64,000 nucleotides of DNA from Dyadobacter sp. Leaf189 (GCF_001424405.1 NZ_LMPS01000005.1:310001-374000), one strand, 5' to 3'. Shown: positions 52,629-62,286, numbered from the stretch's first letter. Notes: a model not told the origin generated them from the sequence alone. Translations and numbers: made by a program.

Positions 52629-53516
52629 TTATTTGCGCGATCGGGCGTTTCTGAAATCCATTGGCCGCACACCATATTTTCGTGCAAATGCATTGGAAAA
52701 AGCGGCAGCGCTCTCATAGCCGCATTGCAGACTTACCTCAGAGACCGTCAAAGCAGTATCCAGCAGCAGCTGCGCCGACCGCTCTATTTGCAGATCATAT
52801 TGATACTGAAAAACAGAACTGCCCAGCTGCTCACGAAAAAGTTGTTTGAGCCGGAAGCTGTTTGTACCGCATTGTCTGGCCAGTTCTGCAATCGTCAGGT
52901 AGCGGCCTGCCTGGTGAATGTGCCAGATTGCTTCCTGCAAAATGTCCTTTCTGTCGCTGCGAGGCAACGTTTGCGAAGCCAGATGAAACAGCTGGTCAGA
53001 GATCAGCTTTTCCTCGAACAGGCGCAGCAAGCCAGGGTTTTCCTTTGAAATTACCTTTAACCGGACAAACTCGGCGGCACAATCCGCAGAGAGGCTCATC
53101 GCCTGGACTGGCTTTTCAAAAAGCTGCGGCAATTCGTTATGGAGCAATGCGAGATGCGGGTCTGACAAATGAATGTGGATCACTTTAAACGCCGTATCGG
53201 CAGGCAGCAGCGAAGTGTAGGGGTCTTCTTCTGTTTTGTAAAAAAGTGCTTTTCCGGTAGTGAAACCATATTCCCCGGACGTTTTAGGCACCGATCTTGA
53301 ATTCCCTGCAACGCAAAGCACCAGTTTGTAAAGTGGCCCAGGATAACTGACACTCAACTGATGCGCGCGGCGCGTTTTGAAGTCAAACCAATGGACGTGC
53401 GAAGCCAGCGAACCAGTAACCGGTGACTGCTCATAGTGCCGGTAAAGCTGGTTTGCCGCTACTATATCCGTGCGCTGGTGGGGGTAGAGCAGTTCATTCT
53501 GATAAGATATGCGCAT
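52629..53516 (-). CDS. AraC-family transcriptional regulator
   Basis: This 295-residue protein has a variable N-terminal ligand domain (~20-180) and an AraC HTH pair at the end ('LTIAELARQCGTNSFRLKQLFREQLGSSVFQYQYDLQIERSAQLLLDT', 'LTVSEVSLQCGYESAAAFSNAFARKYGVRPMDFR'). It is followed 57 bp later by the quinone oxidoreductase gene on the same strand, its probable target. Less similar to the two AraC paralogues at 30 and 34 kb. Confidence 0.9.
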   Translation of the reverse strand: MRISYQNELLYPHQRTDIVAANQLYRHYEQSPVTGSLASHVHWFDFKTRRAHQLSVSYPGPLYKLVLCVAGNSRSVPKTSGEYGFTTGKALFYKTEEDPYTSLLPADTAFKVIHIHLSDPHLALLHNELPQLFEKPVQAMSLSADCAAEFVRLKVISKENPGLLRLFEEKLISDQLFHLASQTLPRSDRKDILQEAIWHIHQAGRYLTIAELARQCGTNSFRLKQLFREQLGSSVFQYQYDLQIERSAQLLLDTALTVSEVSLQCGYESAAAFSNAFARKYGVRPMDFRNARSRK

Positions 53517-53693
53517 TGTTATTGATCTTTCACCCGCATTTTCAATGGCACAAAGTTGAGAAACAGGTGCATTCGGGTAAATACTGAGTTATTTCAAATG
53601 CTTGGAATCAGCTATGAAATGTTAGTTATGCGGGTTGAATTGATGCCGGGTTTAGGTTAGGGAAGCTTTGTGTTACGGAGGCAATGTAGAAAC

Positions 53694-54128
53694 CTACAAT
53701 GCGTCTTGCACAATTTGCATGAACAATGCCATTGTTAAAATTCTTGTTTTTTGATATTCCTTCAAAACCAATAAATCCTGATCACCGGTTATCAGGAAAT
53801 CAGCTTTGCAGTTTCCGCAAATACCCAGCAGGTAATTATCATCCACATCGCGAACCAGTTCAGGTATTATCCCGACTTTTGTTCTTTTCAGAAACTTCAA
53901 TGCGATGAGCTTGAAGCGGTTTACCTGCTTGTGTGTGATGTATTTTGAGAATTTTGGCCGTTCGATTACGTGACTGAACTCAGCCATTAACTCAGCGGAA
54001 TAGAAAACCTGAAAGTCTGGGTTTTTGAAGATATTATAATATAGAAATCGTCGGGATTTTCGACTGATACAGGCAGATACGTACCAATTAGCATCAAGGA
54101 CGATGCTGCGCTTTTTGTTTCTTTTCAT
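53694..54128 (-). CDS. PIN-domain putative toxin
   Basis: The ~144-residue protein is taken from the ATG at 54128, because the PIN fold begins at 'SIVLDANWYVSA'. Acidic residues of the nuclease site are in 'VLDAN', 'RDVDDNYLLGIC' and 'LITGDQDLL'. It belongs to the putative toxin-antitoxin PIN subgroup with a central 'FSAELMAEFSHVIERPKFSKYI'-type helix. Its start overlaps the end of the small upstream gene by 35 bp, the usual antitoxin-toxin coupling. Predicted to cleave RNA when not neutralised. Confidence 0.85.
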   Translation of the reverse strand: MKRNKKRSIVLDANWYVSACISRKSRRFLYYNIFKNPDFQVFYSAELMAEFSHVIERPKFSKYITHKQVNRFKLIALKFLKRTKVGIIPELVRDVDDNYLLGICGNCKADFLITGDQDLLVLKEYQKTRILTMALFMQIVQDAL

Positions 54129-54324
54129 TCCGGTACGCATTGATTTCGTCTTGAATCTCCTGGGCAGACATTTCGACATCGGGAAGCTCTGCGTCGAGTT
54201 CTTCGAAGAGTTGATCAATCATGCGATCCTGAATCTTTTTAGCAATAGCCAAACGCGCCCTTGCCGGAAAGGTTTCAAAGGTCTTTATGAATTCAGTCTG
54301 TGTCATTGCATTACTTGCGCTCAT
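54094..54324 (-). CDS. Putative antitoxin of the PIN module
   Basis: This ~76-residue, acidic and helical protein ('TQTEFIKTFETFPARARLAIAKKIQDRMIDQLFEELDAELPD') has no recognisable DNA-binding motif in its N-terminus. Three nearby ATGs (54333, 54324, 54306) could start it; the choice is arbitrary. It overlaps the PIN gene by 35 bp and precedes it, which is the standard gene order of such modules. Assignment rests mainly on context. Confidence 0.7.
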   Translation of the reverse strand: MSASNAMTQTEFIKTFETFPARARLAIAKKIQDRMIDQLFEELDAELPDVEMSAQEIQDEINAYRNEKKQKAQHRP

Positions 54325-54410
54325 TTTTCTCAATTTTAAAACAATTTAATCATTTTACCTGAAAGCCTGATGCGGTTTATGAAAGATTCGAACTGATGCA
54401 ATGCCGAAAT

Positions 54411-55355
54411 TTATTTACGCTTAAATGACTTCGTTATCGATTTAAACGTTTGCAGGTTATTTGCGAAATCGTTGTTTGAAGAGCCGATTATTATATAGTA
54501 CATATTGTCGCTAAACAGGACAGCCTGGTAAACTTGCTCCTCCTGACCCGTGTTTTTGTTTTTGGCAATACCGCTCAATTCATAGCCTTCGATTCCATCA
54601 ATGATTACCGCATTCACCGAATCTACGCTGAGCTCAGGGTATAGTTGTCTGGCCCGGCCTAAACAGAAAAGCTTCTTGTCTGGAATGTCCAGTCTGGACA
54701 TAGACTTTGAGAGAATGAAAGATGTTTTGTCTGTGGACTGGGTCGGTACTTTTCCGTCCATATTATAAACCAGCGCATTCGCTACATTCTTGGCGAAAAC
54801 CAGCTTGCTTCCTGTGGTGCTGATTTCGAAATCAACTGTTTCAAAAGGATTGACTTTTTTCCCGGCATCAAAATATGCGCCGAGAATTGCTTCCTTAATC
54901 TGTTTTCCAACTTCCGGTAAATCTTGCGGGTAAGCTCCATTGATCATCACGCTCTCATCGTCTTTGCCGAAACAGAGAATTAATTTGGCGTACACGTTTC
55001 CATACGCACTTTGTGTGCCGGTCAGGAAAGCGGCGGGCATACCATTCAGCGTGAGTGGTTCAATGCTGCTGATCTCGACACCCTTAGAGAGAAATGCTTC
55101 CTTTGTTAATCCTGCCCGAAGTTTTTCAAACTGTGCGGGAATGCTCATTACGAGGATACTTGATCCGCTCTGGGTTTGCTGGAAGCCGAGGAAATTCTCG
55201 GCCTTTTCAAAACCTTTCGGCGGTACAAGACTCACTTTTGTTCCGGTAACGGGCAAATGTTCTGGTGTGGAAACGTTGTTAATCACATTCTGCGCGTAAG
55301 CAATGCGGGTTGCCAGAAGCAGGATAAGCGAGAATGCAAGCCGGAGAATCATCAT
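54411..55355 (-). CDS. Secreted hypothetical protein with two similar halves
   Basis: This 314-residue protein has a signal peptide (ends near 'IAYAQN'). Residues ~35-165 ('TGTKVSLVPPKGFEKAENFLGFQ...SIEPLTLNGMPAAFLTGTQSA') and ~180-312 ('GSKLVFAKNVANALVYNMDGK...VDSVNAVIIDGIEGYELSGIAKN') have the same order of elements, each like the PsbP/DcrB-type fold seen in small stress lipoproteins. No catalytic residues are recognised. It is probably periplasmic. The fold suggestion is by eye only. Confidence 0.6.
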   Translation of the reverse strand: MMILRLAFSLILLLATRIAYAQNVINNVSTPEHLPVTGTKVSLVPPKGFEKAENFLGFQQTQSGSSILVMSIPAQFEKLRAGLTKEAFLSKGVEISSIEPLTLNGMPAAFLTGTQSAYGNVYAKLILCFGKDDESVMINGAYPQDLPEVGKQIKEAILGAYFDAGKKVNPFETVDFEISTTGSKLVFAKNVANALVYNMDGKVPTQSTDKTSFILSKSMSRLDIPDKKLFCLGRARQLYPELSVDSVNAVIIDGIEGYELSGIAKNKNTGQEEQVYQAVLFSDNMYYIIIGSSNNDFANNLQTFKSITKSFKRK

Positions 55356-55672
55356 ATTTTAATATAGTAGCGAGAGTTGTAGCAGGTCAATAAACTGACT
55401 GCGATGTTCACGCCAATTTAGCACTTTTTCTTCCATCCAGCGATTACTGCCCATGAATGAGGAACCGCTCGCCGCGTTCAAACTTGCGCTCGAATCTTTA
55501 ACGAAATTCGATCGCCTTGTAGAAATAGATTGATATTGCTTGTGGGAACGCGTAAATTGCATTATAAATCACAAACAGGATTGCGCTGATCGCAACGAAT
55601 ATTCCTGAAATTTTTGCACATTAACATTTGCGCTGACGCCCGAATACAGTACACGATCTCGCCCTCCCACTA
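55356..55672. other. 317-bp gap without a recognised gene
   Basis: The stretch holds the promoter regions of the divergent genes on either side. A minus-strand frame (55359-55562, ending in 'WMEEKVLNWREHRSQFIDLL') is open but matches nothing I recognise; it could be a decayed gene end. No hairpin or operator stands out. Confidence 0.4.
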
Positions 55673-58600
55673 ATGCCAGATAAACAATCGATTTCAGACT
55701 TTTACCAGCTCTTCTTTGAGCATTCTCACGACCTGATGTGTATGCACGATAGCAAGGGTGTTTTGCTGTCTGTCAATCCCTCAGGTGCAGAAAGCCTGGG
55801 CTACGAGCCCAGCCAGCTGGAAGGTAAGCTGTTGGTAGATCTGATGCCAAAAGGTTCCGGACCTGCTTTCGAGGATTATCTTCAGAGGGTTCACCAGAAC
55901 CGGTATGCCGAAGGCGTTATGCCCATCCTGCATAAAAATGGCAGACAAATGGTATGGCGGTACCGGAACAACCTGATCCGTCAGCAGGGCCAGGAGGACG
56001 TTGTGATCGGCAATGCCGTCGATATCACAGACTCGCATAGAATGGCCGTGCAGATGGAGAGACTGCAGGAGCTGTTGGCAGAAACAAACAAGACTGCCAG
56101 GGTAGGCGGCTGGGAAGTGCATTTAAAGAACAACAGAGTTTTCTGGACGGAGGTCACCAGGGAAATTCATGAAGTTGGGCCGGATTTTGCCCCTGATATT
56201 GAAAAGGGACTTTCCTTTTACAAAGAGGGTTACAGCAAAGAGCTCATCCAGGCTTGCGTGCACGACGCCATCACTGAAGGGAAGGGATATGATGTGGAGC
56301 TGGAGTTGATCACAGCGAAAGGTAACCACTTATGGGTAAGGTCTATCGGCAAGACTGAATTTGTGAATGGAAAGTGTGTCAGGCTTTTCGGTACTTTTCA
56401 GGATATCAATGAAAGAAAAAAACGGGAGATGGAAATTTCCAGATCGCGTAAACTGCTGCAGGATGTACTCGATTCAGCCTCGAAAATCAGCATTATAGCA
56501 ACGGACCCGCAGGGAACGATCACCATTTTTAACAAGGGTGCGGAGAACATGCTGGGCTACAAAGCCGAAGAACTCGTCGGCATTCACTCACCGGAATTGG
56601 TCCATCTCGGGAATGAGCTCGAACACAGGGCTGTGCAGCTTTCCGGTGAATACAACATTCCCATTTCAGGTTTCCGCACATTTGTACACCACGCCGAACG
56701 GCATGGTTCTGACGTGCGCGACTGGACTTACAAAAGAAAGGACGGGTCTCTGATACCCGTCAACCTGACAGTGACTGTGATCCGCTCGGAGGATGGTGAA
56801 ATAGCTGGTTACCTGGGTATTGCGACGGATATGACCGAAATTCAGACAACCCAAAATGAGTTGTTACTGGAAAAAGCAAGGCTGTCGGCTTTTGTCACAC
56901 ACGCGCCGGCGGCAGTGGCTATGTTCGATACCAATATCTGTTACCTGGCCACCAGCCAGAAATGGATTGAAGATTACCGTCTGGAAAATCAACAGGTAAT
57001 GGGCCGGTCACATTATGAAGTATTCCCGAATATCAGCGAGCAATGGCGGGCAATTCACCAGCGCTGTCTAAAAGGCGAGATTGTAAAAAGTCACGAAGAA
57101 TGCTGGCGACCACCCGGATGGGATCATGATCAATACCTGAGCTGGGAGGTAAGACCCTGGTTTTTACATGATAACCAGATAGGCGGGATTATGATGTTCA
57201 CAAGCGACGTAACCTCCGATGTAGCGCAACGACAGGAGCTCAATGCTGCGAAGCTGGCTGCCGAGCAGGCAAGTGTAGCCAAATCGGAGTTTTTAGCAAG
57301 CATGAGCCATGAAATCCGTACGCCGCTGAATGGAATCATAGGTTTTACTGATCTACTTCTAAAAACGGAAATATCCGCGCTGCAAAGCCAGTATCTCAAC
57401 ATCGTCAACCAGTCGGCAGCCGCATTAATGGCGGTGATCAATGACATTCTTGATTTCTCGAAGATCGAAGCGGGAAAGCTGGAACTGGACATCGCGAGGT
57501 GCGACCTGATTGAAGTTGTGTCACAGGCAACTGATATCGTTTCTTACTCCATTCAGAAAAAAGGCGTTGAATTCCTTCTCAATCTGGCGCCTTCGCTGCC
57601 GAGGTTTGCCTGGGTGGATGAGATCAGATTGAAACAGGTTCTGCTAAATCTGCTCAGCAATGCGGCCAAATTTACGGACCGCGGCGAAATCGAACTAAGT
57701 GTTACCCCGGTTGGACTGGCCGGACCTATGCATCAGGCAATCCGGTTTTCGGTCAGGGACACCGGTATCGGCATCAGGGCGGATAGAATGGAGAAAATAT
57801 TTTCAGCCTTCGCCCAGGAAGACGGAAGCGTGGCCAAGAAGTACGGCGGAACAGGATTGGGCCTGACAATTTCCAACCGGCTGCTGGGAATGATGGGAAG
57901 CCGCCTGCAACTGAGCAGCCAAGTTGGCCAGGGAAGTACTTTTTCGTTCGATATTGAGGTGAAGATCGACGATTCTCACCCATTTGCATTTGAAAAAGTG
58001 GAAGAAGTCCGCCATGTGCTGATTGTCGATGACAATGAGCATAACCGGATGATCCTGGCTTCTATTTTCGATCTGTTTCACATCAGCACGGATTCCGCTC
58101 CGTCCGGTGAAGAGGGTTTGGAACTGCTCAGAACACGCAATTATGATGCGGCGGTGGTTGATTTTCACATGCCAGAGATGGATGGAATTGAGATGATAGA
58201 GCAGGTGCGGGAGCAGCTTGATCCGGGTAAGTTGCCAATCCTGCTTCTGCACAGTTCTGCAGACGATGTACTTGTCAATGAAGCGGTAAACCGCCTGAGT
58301 ATCATGGAACATCTGAGCAAGCCGGTTAAGATTGACGATATCGTTGGTTTTGTTAACAGGGTTTCCAGGAAAACAATCGCTTCTGTTTTTGAGCAAAAAA
58401 CAAAATTGCCCACACCAGTTTCCGGTGCGAAGCTGCAGGTGCTGATTGCCGACGATAACGATGCCAACCTTTTCCTGACAAACATCCTGGTGAAAAGGCT
58501 TTTACCAAATTCCATTATTTCACAAGCCAGAGATGGGGCACAAGCTCTTGGCATTTGTACCACCAGCATGCCGGACCTGATCCTGATGGATATTCAAATG

Positions 58601-59203
58601 CCGGAAATGGACGGATACGAGGCGACCAGGCAGATCAGAAAACTGGCAGGAGCCGGTCAACTTCCGATTATCGCACTCAGCGCGGGTAGTTTTATAGAGG
58701 ACCGGGAGAAAAGTGTCCTGGCAGGGATGAGTGCATATTTGACCAAACCCATTAATGAGCAGGCTCTCAGACAGGTTCTATCCGAACAGCTGAACGGTAC
58801 AGCGGCCGCGGCTGTGAGCAGTCCGGCATACCAGTCCGGCAATGTTACCGCTGAACAACCCGCCGATTTTGATCTCGACCGATTGACAGAAATATTTCTG
58901 GGTGATAAAGATTTTGTTCAGGAATACCTGATCGTGACCAGAACTTCGCTTTTAACCACTATGAAAGAACTGGAAGAGCATGTAAGAGCTCGAAATCTTC
59001 CATCCGGCAAGTTTGTCGCGCATAAACTGAAAGGGATAGCGGGTTACGCATGCTTACCAAATGTAAATCGCCTGTCAGCAGAATTGGAACATGTTCAGCA
59101 AGACGATCCTCAGGTATTTACCAGCATTTTTGAGAATCTGCAAGCTGCTGTTGTTAAGGCTATTATTTTGATTGAAGGTGTAATTGCGCAGGCTGATAAG
59201 TAA
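55673..59203 (+). CDS. Hybrid histidine kinase: four PAS, HisKA, HATPase, two receivers and HPt
   Basis: This 1176-residue cytoplasmic protein has PAS domains at ~10-125, ~130-250, ~255-385 and ~395-515, and HisKA with His546 in 'FLASMSHEIRTPLNGIIGFTDLL'. HATPase_c is at ~590-765 ('NLLSNAAKFTDRGE', 'DTGIGI', 'GTGLGLTI'). Receiver 1 has Asp830 ('AVVDFHMPEMDG'), receiver 2 has Asp973 ('ILMDIQMPEMDG'), and the C-terminal HPt has His1117 ('VAHKLKGIAGYA'). All phosphotransfer residues are intact, so a full internal phosphorelay is possible. No output regulator is adjacent. Confidence 0.93.
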   Translation: MPDKQSISDFYQLFFEHSHDLMCMHDSKGVLLSVNPSGAESLGYEPSQLEGKLLVDLMPKGSGPAFEDYLQRVHQNRYAEGVMPILHKNGRQMVWRYRNNLIRQQGQEDVVIGNAVDITDSHRMAVQMERLQELLAETNKTARVGGWEVHLKNNRVFWTEVTREIHEVGPDFAPDIEKGLSFYKEGYSKELIQACVHDAITEGKGYDVELELITAKGNHLWVRSIGKTEFVNGKCVRLFGTFQDINERKKREMEISRSRKLLQDVLDSASKISIIATDPQGTITIFNKGAENMLGYKAEELVGIHSPELVHLGNELEHRAVQLSGEYNIPISGFRTFVHHAERHGSDVRDWTYKRKDGSLIPVNLTVTVIRSEDGEIAGYLGIATDMTEIQTTQNELLLEKARLSAFVTHAPAAVAMFDTNICYLATSQKWIEDYRLENQQVMGRSHYEVFPNISEQWRAIHQRCLKGEIVKSHEECWRPPGWDHDQYLSWEVRPWFLHDNQIGGIMMFTSDVTSDVAQRQELNAAKLAAEQASVAKSEFLASMSHEIRTPLNGIIGFTDLLLKTEISALQSQYLNIVNQSAAALMAVINDILDFSKIEAGKLELDIARCDLIEVVSQATDIVSYSIQKKGVEFLLNLAPSLPRFAWVDEIRLKQVLLNLLSNAAKFTDRGEIELSVTPVGLAGPMHQAIRFSVRDTGIGIRADRMEKIFSAFAQEDGSVAKKYGGTGLGLTISNRLLGMMGSRLQLSSQVGQGSTFSFDIEVKIDDSHPFAFEKVEEVRHVLIVDDNEHNRMILASIFDLFHISTDSAPSGEEGLELLRTRNYDAAVVDFHMPEMDGIEMIEQVREQLDPGKLPILLLHSSADDVLVNEAVNRLSIMEHLSKPVKIDDIVGFVNRVSRKTIASVFEQKTKLPTPVSGAKLQVLIADDNDANLFLTNILVKRLLPNSIISQARDGAQALGICTTSMPDLILMDIQMPEMDGYEATRQIRKLAGAGQLPIIALSAGSFIEDREKSVLAGMSAYLTKPINEQALRQVLSEQLNGTAAAAVSSPAYQSGNVTAEQPADFDLDRLTEIFLGDKDFVQEYLIVTRTSLLTTMKELEEHVRARNLPSGKFVAHKLKGIAGYACLPNVNRLSAELEHVQQDDPQVFTSIFENLQAAVVKAIILIEGVIAQADK

Positions 59204-59298
59204 AATATCGCATTCACTATTTTCCGGTTAGTAAGTTTATTAGAACTAGTTGGAATTATGTAGTAGTTTGTGGGATTAAATCATCTAAATACTATCTA

Positions 59299-59940
59299 AT
59301 GCGTACACTTTACCTTACCTCAGTTCTTTGTTCGTTATTTTTTGCTGCAAGAGCCCAAGGCCCAGAAGGGATTTTAGCAACAAGTCAGGAGCAATCACCA
59401 TCTCTGCCGGTGTCACTTATCTCATTTGATGTTCGGAGTGAAGAAAATGGAATCAGGCTAATCTGGAAAACAAGTGAAGAGATTAACAGCAAGTATTTTG
59501 AGATGCAGCATAGTGCTGATGGAAAGGGCTGGTTATCATTCGGGACTGTTACCAGTGCAGGGGAAAGTTCGATCGGCCGCCCTTACGAGTTTTTTCACGA
59601 TAAGCCGGTAAGCGGAAGCAATTACTACCGGCTAAAAATGGTCGATAACGATGGGAGCTTTGCTTATAGCGACATCAAACAGATCAAGATTTCCAGTCCA
59701 ACTCACGGTAGGCTGTTCCCGAATCCTAACGCAGGTTTGCTCTCGTTAGATCATCAAACTACAAGTGATGCGGCGAGTATCGAAGTCTTCACGCTCACCG
59801 GTCGATCTATTTTTGTGACTTCCATGATTTCAAGTGATGGTATCAGGCTCAACAATGTACCTGACGGGTCGTATGTTGTTAAAGTAGTCAAGAAAGACAG
59901 CTCCTCCTTCACCCGAAAGTTGCTAGTCGAAAGACATTGA
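59299..59940 (+). CDS. Short secreted protein consisting of a T9SS sorting module
   Basis: This 213-residue protein has a signal peptide (ends near 'FFAARAQG') and then almost directly the module 'LPVSLISFDVRSEENGIRLIWKTSEEINSKYFEMQHSADG...YYRLKMVDNDGSFAYSDIK'. The Por-secretion C-terminal domain follows ('LFPNPNAGLLSLDHQ', 'VPDGSYVVKVVKK', 'RKLLVERH'). The same two-part module ends the 997-residue protein at 12384. There is no cargo domain, so this is either a trimmed cargo gene or a protein whose function lies in the fibronectin-like linker itself. Exported by T9SS in principle. Confidence 0.8.
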   Translation: MRTLYLTSVLCSLFFAARAQGPEGILATSQEQSPSLPVSLISFDVRSEENGIRLIWKTSEEINSKYFEMQHSADGKGWLSFGTVTSAGESSIGRPYEFFHDKPVSGSNYYRLKMVDNDGSFAYSDIKQIKISSPTHGRLFPNPNAGLLSLDHQTTSDAASIEVFTLTGRSIFVTSMISSDGIRLNNVPDGSYVVKVVKKDSSSFTRKLLVERH

Positions 59941-59973
59941 ACTGAAAAAGCTTTTACTGCTCTTCGAAAGCAA

Positions 59974-60014
59974 ACAAAACCCTGCACATCAACAATTTGC
60001 AGGGTTTTGTTTTA
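59974..60014. terminator. Bidirectional intrinsic terminator
   Basis: A perfect 13-bp stem ACAAAACCCTGCA (59974-59986) with TGCAGGGTTTTGT (59998-60010) has an 11-nt loop and T/A-rich flanks. It lies between the converging genes ending at 59940 (+) and 60064 (-). Confidence 0.85.
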
Positions 60015-60063
60015 GTATTTAATGAATGAATCCGTCCACGCTCGTGGGCTTTTAACCTGACAG

Positions 60064-60366
60064 CTATTTTCTGGGAGAGGCACTTACATATGCATTTTTG
60101 CTTGTTTCTTCGAGGTCATTGTAAAATTTGGTCATGTGCTTGATATACAGCTTCCGTTCCCGGGGTGATAGCCTGTTTAACACAGAATCCATTGATTTCG
60201 GTATATCAGACAAGAGGTGAGTTACCTTCGTATTTGGAGAGAAAGGTGGTTGAGCGTATAAGCCGATACTGTCGGTAAGAAGGACAGTATCATTGTCAAT
60301 AGGCTTTTCCGATCCGGTACAGCAGCAAAGTGCGAGTGCACCGAGCGCGATAAAAAGCTTAATCAT
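60064..60366 (-). CDS. Small hypothetical lipoprotein
   Basis: This 100-residue protein has a lipoprotein signal 'ALGALALCCC' (one of Cys14-16 lipidated). The mature part is charged and helical ('LSPRERKLYIKHMTKFYNDLEETSKN'). No family is recognised. It is a single gene convergent with the T9SS module gene and separated from it by a bidirectional terminator. Confidence 0.6.
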   Translation of the reverse strand: MIKLFIALGALALCCCTGSEKPIDNDTVLLTDSIGLYAQPPFSPNTKVTHLLSDIPKSMDSVLNRLSPRERKLYIKHMTKFYNDLEETSKNAYVSASPRK

Positions 60367-60522
60367 TTCAAGGAGGGTATATCGTGTAAAACTAGTTCGT
60401 AAATCTAGTAAGTTCGAGGCTATTATTAACTACTCAGATGAAGTTATTATAGCCTTAAATTCAGGATATAATCTTGCTTGTTGAGCCGGGGCGGCTTTGA
60501 TAATTTGTGCCCTAAGTTCTTG

Positions 60523-62277
60523 CTATGTAACTAATTGTAGTAGCCTTGAATACAACAACTCAGGTTGGAAAGGCTTGGACATCCAGTCGTCAAAGAGTGC
60601 CAGGTCGTCGCTGAATTCAAACATCTTTTTGTTGGCCGCCGTCAGGGCAATGATAGCTACCTTGCTTTTGGGGCTATCGAGCGCACGGATTTGCCGGCTT
60701 GCCTCAACTCCGTCCATGACAGGCATGTTGATGTCCATTAGTACAACATCATAATGTTTGCTTTTCATTAATTCCACAGCCAATAATCCATTCTCTGCAA
60801 TATCGAAATTGAGATTCCACTTTTTGAGCGAATGAGAAAGGACCAAGATGTTCATCTTGTCGTCTTCTGCAACCAGTACATTCAATTTCAATGGCTCCGA
60901 TTTGCCGACCGGGTCTGCGCCTCGCTGCATTGTAACGCCGGGCAAAGGGTAAGCGACAGTAAAATAAAATGAGGTGCCGACCCCTTCCACACTGTCGAAT
61001 TCAATTACTCCACCTAACAGGCCTACGAGTTTTTTAACAAGCGGTAAGCCAAATCCTGTGCCGTGGTACTGCTTACGGGAAGTTGACTGGATTATCTTAA
61101 AGGGCTCGAAAATATCAGCTTTGAATTCCTCAGGAATGCCGATTCCGGTATCGGACACTTTGAAGGTGATATTTACCATTGTATCGCTGCTTCGCCTGGT
61201 GCTGATATCGATCTCGATCCGGCCAGCTTCGGTATATCGGATGGAATTGCTGGTCAGGTTCATCAGGATTTGTGAAAGACGTACCGGATCTCCAATCACC
61301 GACAAGTCAGACAGCTCGGGCGAACTGGTGATGTTTAAAGAAAGATGCTTCCTGGCCGCTTGTGCACGAAGAACCTGACCAATGTCCGTAACAATGGAAA
61401 GTGGTTTGAACTGTTCCTTTCGCAGTGTTATCTTGCTTACTTCAAGTTCATTGAGATTTAAAACATCTTCTACGACCGAGTCGAGTACAGCGGCAGAAAG
61501 TCTGATCGATTCAAGCGACTGGTCGCGACGCGCCTGAGGATTTTCGGTCATGAAGATATCAATGCCTCCGACAATGGCGTGCAGTGGAGTACGGATCTCA
61601 TGTGAAATCATCATCAGAAAATTGGACTTATAATCCGCCATGTCATGCGCGTCTGCTGCCGCGACCTTTAATTCTCCCAAAAGAACCTTTTCCTTCGCAT
61701 CTGACAATTCAGAATCCTTGAAATAGCGGAAATGAATGTAGAGGAGCATTGCGCAATTGTAAATCACACCGAAAAACAGGGTAGGAGGCTCCACAGAGAA
61801 TGGATGATCGACAACCGGTACAAAATGATAAGCTTGACCGAGCATGATCCCGCAGGTAACCACAACATTGGTAACGGAATAGATCAGTCCCCACCTGGCG
61901 CCCAAAAGGTAAAAACTTGCACTCAGCAGGACGAAAATGTATTGAAGCGTAGCAACATGGTTTCCTGGCTCGAAAAGCAGGGAGGTTGAAATAATGGCGA
62001 CACTCAGGCTGACCAATGCGAAATGTGCCACCTTTTGCATGGGTACACCTTTGCGAAGCATTACCACAGCAAGCAGGGACAAGCTTACAAAGAATAGCAC
62101 AACCTCGATCAGGAGCAGTTTGTGTTCAAAATAATGCATGACGGATAAACATATACCCAAAACGCAATAAGCAATAAGTAAAAACTCCAGTGTTCTTGTC
62201 CTGATGTCAGTAATGTCGTCTCGCTGACTCCAGTAATTGGGATACTTTTTCTCTAAAAGGTTGAGTAATTCCGGCAT
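60523..62277 (-). CDS. Membrane-bound hybrid histidine kinase (6TM-HisKA-HATPase-REC)
   Basis: The ~584-residue protein is taken from the ATG at 62277; the longer frame would run through a palindromic control site. It has six membrane spans (~30-190) with short loops. HisKA has its His in 'FLMMISHEIRTPLHAIVGGIDIF'. The HATPase carries 'NLTSNSIRYTEAGR', 'DTGIGIPEEF' and 'GTGFGLPLVKKLVG'. The C-terminal receiver has 'LVAEDDKMN', Asp in 'VVLMDINMPVMDG' and Lys in 'WMSKPFQPE'. The sensor may detect a hydrophobic or membrane-state signal. No partner regulator is adjacent, so the attached receiver probably passes phosphate on. Confidence 0.9.
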   Translation of the reverse strand: MPELLNLLEKKYPNYWSQRDDITDIRTRTLEFLLIAYCVLGICLSVMHYFEHKLLLIEVVLFFVSLSLLAVVMLRKGVPMQKVAHFALVSLSVAIISTSLLFEPGNHVATLQYIFVLLSASFYLLGARWGLIYSVTNVVVTCGIMLGQAYHFVPVVDHPFSVEPPTLFFGVIYNCAMLLYIHFRYFKDSELSDAKEKVLLGELKVAAADAHDMADYKSNFLMMISHEIRTPLHAIVGGIDIFMTENPQARRDQSLESIRLSAAVLDSVVEDVLNLNELEVSKITLRKEQFKPLSIVTDIGQVLRAQAARKHLSLNITSSPELSDLSVIGDPVRLSQILMNLTSNSIRYTEAGRIEIDISTRRSSDTMVNITFKVSDTGIGIPEEFKADIFEPFKIIQSTSRKQYHGTGFGLPLVKKLVGLLGGVIEFDSVEGVGTSFYFTVAYPLPGVTMQRGADPVGKSEPLKLNVLVAEDDKMNILVLSHSLKKWNLNFDIAENGLLAVELMKSKHYDVVLMDINMPVMDGVEASRQIRALDSPKSKVAIIALTAANKKMFEFSDDLALFDDWMSKPFQPELLYSRLLQLVT

Positions 62278-62286
62278 GTTAACCAC

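Noticed and set aside
55359-55562. Minus-strand 67-codon frame between the secreted protein and the hybrid kinase
   Set aside because: No recognisable motif, and it occupies the probable promoter region of the downstream gene.
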